This document shows, piece after piece, positions 59,243 to 64,000 of a stretch of DNA of 64,000 nt. This stretch comes from Ewingella sp963519305 (GTDB taxonomy: Bacteria; Pseudomonadota; Gammaproteobacteria; Enterobacterales; Enterobacteriaceae), in contig CAUQMS010000011.1 in the NCBI GenBank assembly GCA_963519305.1, positions 62,001 to 126,000 on the forward strand, given 5' to 3'. Position 1 is the first letter of the stretch, and every line of letters starts with the position of its first letter. Made by a program: the position numbers and the translations under genes. The notes beneath the pieces are model-generated. The model saw only the letters and a list, made by a program, of their open reading frames with translations, did not search any database and had not been told where the DNA came from.

Positions 59243-59566
59243 ATGGGCAAACTAACACTGCTATTATTGGTTTTGCTTGGCTGGTTACAGTATTCACTGT
59301 GGCTGGGTAAGAATGGTATTCACGATTATGTTCGTGTGAATGATGACGTTGAGGTACAGCAGGCCAACAACGGCAAACTCAAGTCACGAAATGATCAACT
59401 CTTCGCAGAAATCGATGATCTGACCGGCGGTCAGGAAGCCATCGAAGAACGCGCACGTAATGAACTGGGTATGATTAAACCCGGTGAGACTTTCTATCGC
59501 CTGGTGCCTGACCAGTCAAAGCGTAATGCGGGTATCAATACTTCGCAAAACAACCTAAAACAATAG
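59243..59566 (+). CDS. ftsB: Cell division protein FtsB
   Basis: FtsB is a bitopic divisome protein that forms the FtsQ-FtsB-FtsL complex and helps activate septal peptidoglycan synthesis. A short cytosolic start, TM at about 3-21 (LTLLLLVLLGWLQYSLW), then a periplasmic coiled coil to about residue 65 and the conserved IEERARNELGMIKPGETFYR. The 107 residues are normal. Two bases separate it from ispD. Confidence 0.96.
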   Translation: MGKLTLLLLVLLGWLQYSLWLGKNGIHDYVRVNDDVEVQQANNGKLKSRNDQLFAEIDDLTGGQEAIEERARNELGMIKPGETFYRLVPDQSKRNAGINTSQNNLKQ

Positions 59567-59568
59567 CT

Positions 59569-60288
59569 ATGAGCCACATCACAGCTTCCCCTCCTGAGAT
59601 TATTGCTGTTCTGCCCGCTGCCGGTATCGGCAGCCGTATGCAGACAGAATGTCCTAAGCAGTATCTTTCTATTGGCGGCATGACACTGATCGAACATTCG
59701 ATCCGTGCGTTGCTGCAAAGCCCGCAGGTCAAAAAAATTGTGGTATCGCTCAGCCCGCATGATGTGCAGTTTACACGGTTGCCAGTCGCAGCTGATCCGC
59801 GTATTCAGGTGGTTATCGGGGGCAGCCAGCGGGCCGACTCGGTGATGGCCGGCCTCGAGCAGGCAGGCTCTCACGGTTGGGTGCTGGTACACGATGCCGC
59901 CCGGCCTTGCCTGCATATCGATGATCTGAACCGTCTGCTGGCAATCTCCGCATTTACCGACGTCGGCGGTATTCTTGCCGCACCGGTACGCGATACCATG
60001 AAACGCGGTGAACCCGGCATGGGGGCTATCGCCCATACGGTTGATCGTGAAGAGCTGTGGCATGCGCTGACGCCGCAATTTTTCCCGCTGGCGCTGTTGA
60101 AAGCCTGTCTGCGCCGCGCGCTGGACGAAGGTGCAACGGTCACCGATGAAGCTTCCGCGATGGAATACTGCGGTTTTCATCCTTTGCTGGTTGCCGGACG
60201 TTCGGACAATATTAAAGTCACGAGGCCAGAAGATTTGGCCCTGGCAGAATTCTATCTAACCCAGTTGTATCAAAAGGAGAACGCATAA
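59569..60288 (+). CDS. ispD: 2-C-methyl-D-erythritol 4-phosphate cytidylyltransferase
   Basis: IspD couples CTP to MEP in the non-mevalonate isoprenoid pathway. The 239-residue protein has the nucleotide-binding start LPAAGIGSRM...PKQYL, the VHDAARPC segment and the C-terminal NIKVTRPEDLALAE. The TAA stop and the ispF ATG share one base (TAATG), giving tight coupling. Confidence 0.97.
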   Translation: MSHITASPPEIIAVLPAAGIGSRMQTECPKQYLSIGGMTLIEHSIRALLQSPQVKKIVVSLSPHDVQFTRLPVAADPRIQVVIGGSQRADSVMAGLEQAGSHGWVLVHDAARPCLHIDDLNRLLAISAFTDVGGILAAPVRDTMKRGEPGMGAIAHTVDREELWHALTPQFFPLALLKACLRRALDEGATVTDEASAMEYCGFHPLLVAGRSDNIKVTRPEDLALAEFYLTQLYQKENA

Positions 60289-60761
60289 TGCGTATCGGCC
60301 ACGGTTTTGACGTGCATAAATTCGGCGGCGAAGGCCCATTGGTGATCGGCGGCGTGCGTATTCCTTATCCGCAAGGTTTGCTGGCCCATTCTGACGGCGA
60401 CGTGGCCCTGCATGCGGCGACTGACGCGCTGCTTGGCGCAGCGGGCATGGGGGACATCGGTAAATTGTTCCCGGATACCGATCCGGCTTTCAAAGGTGCG
60501 GACAGCCGCGAACTGTTGCGTGAAGCTTACCGTCGCATTCTTGCCAAAGGTTATTCGCTGGGCAACCTCGATATCACTATTATTGCTCAGGCCCCAAAAA
60601 TGGCGCCGCACATCCCGCAAATGCGCGTATTCCTGGCAGAAGATCTGCAATGTCATATGGATGAGGTAAACGTCAAAGCCACGACAACTGAACAGCTGGG
60701 TTTCACAGGTCGTGGCGAAGGTATTGCCTGCGAAGCCGTCGTCCTGTTAATCAAGGACTGA
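60288..60761 (+). CDS. ispF: 2-C-methyl-D-erythritol 2,4-cyclodiphosphate synthase
   Basis: IspF cyclises CDP-ME-2-phosphate to MEcPP with release of CMP. The metal-binding D8 and H10 (GFDVHKF) and the AHSDGDVALHA block are intact, as are GKLFPDTDP and the C-terminal ATTTEQLGFTGRGEGIA. At 157 residues it is of standard length. AAGGAGAA serves as ribosome site inside the end of ispD. Confidence 0.98.
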   Translation: MRIGHGFDVHKFGGEGPLVIGGVRIPYPQGLLAHSDGDVALHAATDALLGAAGMGDIGKLFPDTDPAFKGADSRELLREAYRRILAKGYSLGNLDITIIAQAPKMAPHIPQMRVFLAEDLQCHMDEVNVKATTTEQLGFTGRGEGIACEAVVLLIKD

Positions 60762-60765
60762 CGCA

Positions 60766-61827
60766 GTGGAAAATAATCCGATGGATATGTCCCGCCTGAC
60801 CTGGCTTTACGGTGAACCGCTTTCAACCGGCAAACTGAAAGCCAATCCGGAAGATTTCATCGTCGAGGAAGATCTCGGCTTTGAGCCTGACGGGGAAGGT
60901 GAACATTTGCTGGTGCGTATTCGTAAAAACGGCTGTAACACCCAGTTTGTGGCCGAACAGCTGGCACGTTTTGCGGGTATCCATCCGCGCTCGGTTAGTT
61001 ATGCCGGGCTGAAAGATCGTCACGCGGTCACCGAACAGTGGTTTTGCCTGCATCTGCCGGGCAAAGAGGATCCGGATCTCAGCCAGTTCGCGCTGGAGGG
61101 TTGTGAAGTGATCCGCGCTGTCCGTCATCTGAAGAAAATGCGTATCGGTACCCTGAAAGGCAACGCTTTTACGCTGGTGCTGCGTCAGTTGAGCGATCTC
61201 GCGGATATTGAATCGCGTTTGCAAAAGATCCTGACACATGGCGTGCCCAACTATTTTGGCGAACAGCGTTTTGGTCGCGGCGGTAATAATCTGGTGCAGG
61301 CCCGTAAGTGGGCGAATAACGACATTCGAGTTAAAGAGCGCCCTAAGCGCAGTTTTTATCTCTCAGCCAGCCGTAGCGCCATGTTTAACGTTATTGCCAG
61401 CCAGCGTATTGCCGATGATACTCACCGTCAGGTCATGCTGGGTGACGCCCTGCAACTGAGCGGACGGGGAAGCTGGTTTGTGGCGACGCAGGCGGAGTTT
61501 GACACTCTCCAGCCGCGTGTTGATAGTAATGAGCTGCTGGTTACTGCGCCTTTGCCGGGCGATGGCCCCCTCGGTACAACGGATGCCGCTGAAGCTTTCG
61601 AGCAAGGCTGTCTGACGCAGTGCACCGAGCTGTTATCACTGGTTAAGCGTGAACGGGTCGATCCGGCCCGGCGTTCGGTCATGCTTCAGCCTTCAGACAT
61701 GAGCTGGAAAAGTTGGGATGAGGTCACACTGGAGCTGAAATTCTGGCTTCCTGCCGGCAGTTTTGCGACCAGTGTGGTACGGGAACTGATGCGCCAGGAA
61801 AATATTGATGCGGATATTACTGAGTAA
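60766..61827 (+). CDS. truD: tRNA pseudouridine(13) synthase
   Basis: TruD makes pseudouridine at position 13 of tRNA(Glu). The catalytic aspartate lies in AGLKDRHAVTEQW, and other family blocks are ANPEDFIVEEDLGFEP, PNYFGEQRFGRGG and RFWLPAGSFATSVVREL-like. GTG 60766 has AAGGA upstream and gives 353 residues; ATG 60781 would give 348, closer to E. coli, and cannot be excluded. The last 20 bases overlap surE. Confidence 0.94.
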   Translation: MENNPMDMSRLTWLYGEPLSTGKLKANPEDFIVEEDLGFEPDGEGEHLLVRIRKNGCNTQFVAEQLARFAGIHPRSVSYAGLKDRHAVTEQWFCLHLPGKEDPDLSQFALEGCEVIRAVRHLKKMRIGTLKGNAFTLVLRQLSDLADIESRLQKILTHGVPNYFGEQRFGRGGNNLVQARKWANNDIRVKERPKRSFYLSASRSAMFNVIASQRIADDTHRQVMLGDALQLSGRGSWFVATQAEFDTLQPRVDSNELLVTAPLPGDGPLGTTDAAEAFEQGCLTQCTELLSLVKRERVDPARRSVMLQPSDMSWKSWDEVTLELKFWLPAGSFATSVVRELMRQENIDADITE

Positions 61828-62572
61828 CGATGACGGCGTTCTGGCGCCGGGGATCCAGACGCTGGCTACTGCATTGCGGGAGTTTGCCGATGTGAAACTG
61901 GTAGCGCCCGACCGAAACCGCAGCGGAGCATCTAATGCCCTGACGCTGGATGGCCCCTTACGTATTCAGTCCTATCCTAACGGCGACACTGCGGTGATTC
62001 ACGGAACGCCAACCGACTGCGTGTATCTCGGTGTGAATTCGCTGATGCGACCGCGCCCGGACATCGTGGTGTCGGGTATCAATGCCGGCCCGAACCTTGG
62101 CGATGATGTTATTTATTCAGGTACGGTGGCTGCGGCCATGGAGGGACGCCATCTTGGGTATCCGGCGCTGGCTGTCTCTCTCGATGGTCATCAGCATTAT
62201 GATACTGCTGCGGCCATTACCTGCCGGATTTTACGTGCGCTGGCGACTGAGCCAATGCGTACGGGTAAAATCCTCAATATCAATGTTCCTGATTTGCCAC
62301 TTTCTGAAATTAAAGGTATCCGGGTTACCCGCTGCGGTAGCCGTCATCCTGCCGAACAAGTATTTTGCCAGCAGGATCCGCGTGGTCAGGATCTGTATTG
62401 GATTGGCCCGCCGGGTGACAAATTTGATATCGCGCCAGACACGGATTTTGCCGCAGTCGCGCAAGGATATGTCTCCGTCACACCACTTCAGGTCGATTTA
62501 ACCGCTTATGCGGCTCAGGACGTGGTGAACGCGTGGTTAGCTAAAGCCGGGGTCAACAGGCATGGTGAATAA
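61808..62572 (+). CDS. surE: 5'/3'-nucleotidase SurE
   Basis: SurE is a stationary-phase survival phosphatase acting on nucleoside monophosphates and short polyphosphate. The 254-residue protein opens with MRILLSNDDG, whose aspartates (D8, D9) bind the metal, and has DRNRSGASNALTL and GINAGPNLGDDVIYSGTVAAA. ATG 61808 matches the family start; it overlaps truD by 20 bases and pcm by 11, indicating one tightly packed operon. Confidence 0.97.
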   Translation: MRILLSNDDGVLAPGIQTLATALREFADVKLVAPDRNRSGASNALTLDGPLRIQSYPNGDTAVIHGTPTDCVYLGVNSLMRPRPDIVVSGINAGPNLGDDVIYSGTVAAAMEGRHLGYPALAVSLDGHQHYDTAAAITCRILRALATEPMRTGKILNINVPDLPLSEIKGIRVTRCGSRHPAEQVFCQQDPRGQDLYWIGPPGDKFDIAPDTDFAAVAQGYVSVTPLQVDLTAYAAQDVVNAWLAKAGVNRHGE

Positions 62573-63188
62573 ACCGATGTATAACTTGCTGGAACAACTG
62601 CGCCAGCAAGGCATTCAGGATGAAAACTTGCTGCACGCCATGGAAAAGGTGCCACGTGAGCGCTTTGTCGATGAAGCGTTTCAACACAAGGCCTATGAAA
62701 ATACCGCATTGCCTATTGGCTCCGGACAGACGATTTCGCAGCCGTACACCGTCGCGCGTATGACGGAACTGCTTTGCCTTACACCGGCTTCGCGAGTGCT
62801 GGAAATCGGCACGGGATCAGGGTACCAGACCGCCATTCTCGCGCACCTGGTCGAACATGTCTTTTCCGTTGAGCGCATCAAAGGCCTGCAGTGGCAGGCC
62901 AAGCGCCGTCTGAAACAGCTGGATTTGCACAACGTCTCCACCCGTCATGGCGACGGTTGGGAAGGCTGGCCATCTCGCGGTCCGTTTGATGCGATCATTG
63001 TGACGGCTGCCCCACCGGAAATTCCTCAGGATCTGCTTTCGCAACTGGACGAAGGCGGGGTGATGATCTTGCCGGTCGGGGAGCAAAATCAAATCCTTCA
63101 GCGTATTACGCGCCGCGCCAATGATTTTGTCGTGGAGAACATCGAAGCGGTGAGATTCGTACCATTAGTTAAAGGCGAATTGGCCTGA
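62562..63188 (+). CDS. pcm: Protein-L-isoaspartate O-methyltransferase
   Basis: Pcm methylates isoaspartyl residues in aged proteins as the first step of repair. The 208 residues include the SAM-binding LEIGTGSGYQTAIL, the GQTISQPYTVARM segment and the C-terminal EAVRFVPLVKGELA. The order surE-pcm-nlpD is that found next to rpoS in enterobacteria, so rpoS is expected just right of the window. Confidence 0.97.
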   Translation: MVNKPMYNLLEQLRQQGIQDENLLHAMEKVPRERFVDEAFQHKAYENTALPIGSGQTISQPYTVARMTELLCLTPASRVLEIGTGSGYQTAILAHLVEHVFSVERIKGLQWQAKRRLKQLDLHNVSTRHGDGWEGWPSRGPFDAIIVTAAPPEIPQDLLSQLDEGGVMILPVGEQNQILQRITRRANDFVVENIEAVRFVPLVKGELA

Positions 63189-63431
63189 ATCTGGTCTGCA
63201 AACCGTACGGTTCAGGGCTAAATCCTTAAAATTTAAATATGACTGTTATATGGTGCTGTACTGGCGATGTTGATAGCATCCCCTACAGTTTTTTACTGTC
63301 GCCATCTGGCGGGCTGCGGCTCAGCCCAGATGTGTTGCCCGCTTACACTGTGCCAGTTGGCATTCAGACCGCATGTGGCGGCGTGTGAGCGGTGAATAGA
63401 TAGAATCTGAGATTGCCGTAACGGGGGAAAT

Positions 63432-64000
63432 ATGAGCACGGGAAGCCCAATGAAAACCTTAAGCCGCATTGCGGTATGTACATTTGTCAGCGCCTGGATG
63501 GTGGGATGTACGAATAACGCCTCAACTTCGGCCCCAATTAGCAGCGTTAACGGCGGTGGAGGGGGTCAGACTATTCCTAATTCCACTCCTGTGAATGCCA
63601 CTGCAAGCCCTGAAGGGCACATTGTTTATAACCGCAGTTACAACTCTATTCCTAAGGGCAGTTACAGCGGAAGTACCTATGAAGTGAAGCGCGGAGATAC
63701 GCTTTTTTATATCGCCTGGATCACCGGCAATGACTTCCGGGACCTTGCTGCGCGTAACAATATCGCGGCTCCGTATAATCTGAATGTCGGTCAGACCGTG
63801 CAGATTAACAACGTCTCTTCCAATGCCAGCACGGGTGGAATGTTAGCCGCGACGGACGCCACAAATGGCGGTGTTCCGAAAGCGCCGTCTGTAGGATTAA
63901 TCCAAGGTACGGTGGTTGCATCTCAACCAACTACCACGTATTCTGATTCTTCGGGTAAACAGAATGTAGGTAAAATGTTGCCTTCATCAGGTGTAGCTTC
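63432..64000 (+). CDS. nlpD: Lipoprotein NlpD, N-terminal part (window edge)
   Basis: NlpD is an outer-membrane lipoprotein with a LysM and a degenerate LytM domain that activates the amidase AmiC at the division septum. The first 189 codons are in the window. A lipoprotein signal ends in the lipobox WMVGC (lipidated C26), then a low-complexity linker and the LysM domain at about 82-125 (YEVKRGDTLFYIAWITGNDF). GGGGGAAA precedes the ATG. The LytM domain and the rpoS promoter usually found inside this gene lie beyond the edge. Confidence 0.93.
   Translation, partial: MSTGSPMKTLSRIAVCTFVSAWMVGCTNNASTSAPISSVNGGGGGQTIPNSTPVNATASPEGHIVYNRSYNSIPKGSYSGSTYEVKRGDTLFYIAWITGNDFRDLAARNNIAAPYNLNVGQTVQINNVSSNASTGGMLAATDATNGGVPKAPSVGLIQGTVVASQPTTTYSDSSGKQNVGKMLPSSGVA

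Noticed and set aside
1..64000. CRISPR array, prophage, transposase, integrase or tRNA
   Set aside because: I saw no regularly spaced repeats, phage structural or mobility genes, or tRNA cloverleaf pattern on either strand; reading by eye could miss a tRNA.

Overview
The window reads as chromosomal core DNA of an Enterobacterales bacterium, most likely a Yersiniaceae member close to Rahnella, Ewingella or Serratia. The grounds are near-full-length agreement of almost every protein with its E. coli counterpart as I remember it, moderately GC-rich coding DNA, ERIC-type intergenic repeats, and a gene order that joins two blocks far apart in E. coli (panB to degP, and barA to nlpD). I recall this join from Yersinia and Serratia. 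Genus is an inference; I could run no search.

Layout. 0-3 kb: start of panC, then panB, and divergently a QseB/QseC two-component system with a PmrA/QseB-type box in its promoter. 3-8.4 kb (minus strand): folK, pcnB, gluQ, dksA, sfsA, thpR. 8.5-13.6 kb: hrpB and mrcB (PBP1b). 13.7-21.7 kb: a POT-family peptide transporter, then the Fur-controlled ferrichrome operon fhuACDB. 21.8-30.8 kb: hemL, clcA, erpA, a small secreted protein where E. coli has yadS, btuF, mtnN, dgt, degP. 30.9-35.6 kb is an accessory block: garK-like glycerate kinase, a zinc/PLP D-serine dehydratase-like enzyme, and a lactose/cellobiose-type PTS (IIC and IIA, no IIB) with a LacI-family operator. 35.9-45.4 kb: barA, relA, mazG, pyrG, eno. 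45.5-52.8 kb: queE, queD, a secreted alpha/beta hydrolase and cysJIH, a stretch carrying three ERIC-type elements. 52.9-63.2 kb: iap, the sulfate-activation operon cysGDNC, the ygbE homologue, ftsB, ispD, ispF, truD, surE, pcm. The window ends inside nlpD.

How the genes fit together. Three coherent systems dominate. Assimilatory sulfate reduction is almost complete: cysDN (ATP sulfurylase), cysC (APS kinase), cysH (PAPS reductase), cysJI (sulfite reductase), and cysG making the siroheme that CysI needs. Hydroxamate siderophore uptake is complete from receptor to ATPase. The stringent-response and stationary-phase theme includes dksA, relA, barA and surE-pcm-nlpD.

I found no phage, transposase, integrase, CRISPR array or tRNA. 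Most of the window is ordinary. The points worth a second look are an AUU-initiated pcnB with a ~110-residue Arg/Ser/Gly-rich insertion, ERIC elements that fill operon junctions, a long palindrome at the cysH-iap site where E. coli keeps its CRISPR-Cas locus, the degP-barA accessory block, and several small unexplained elements.
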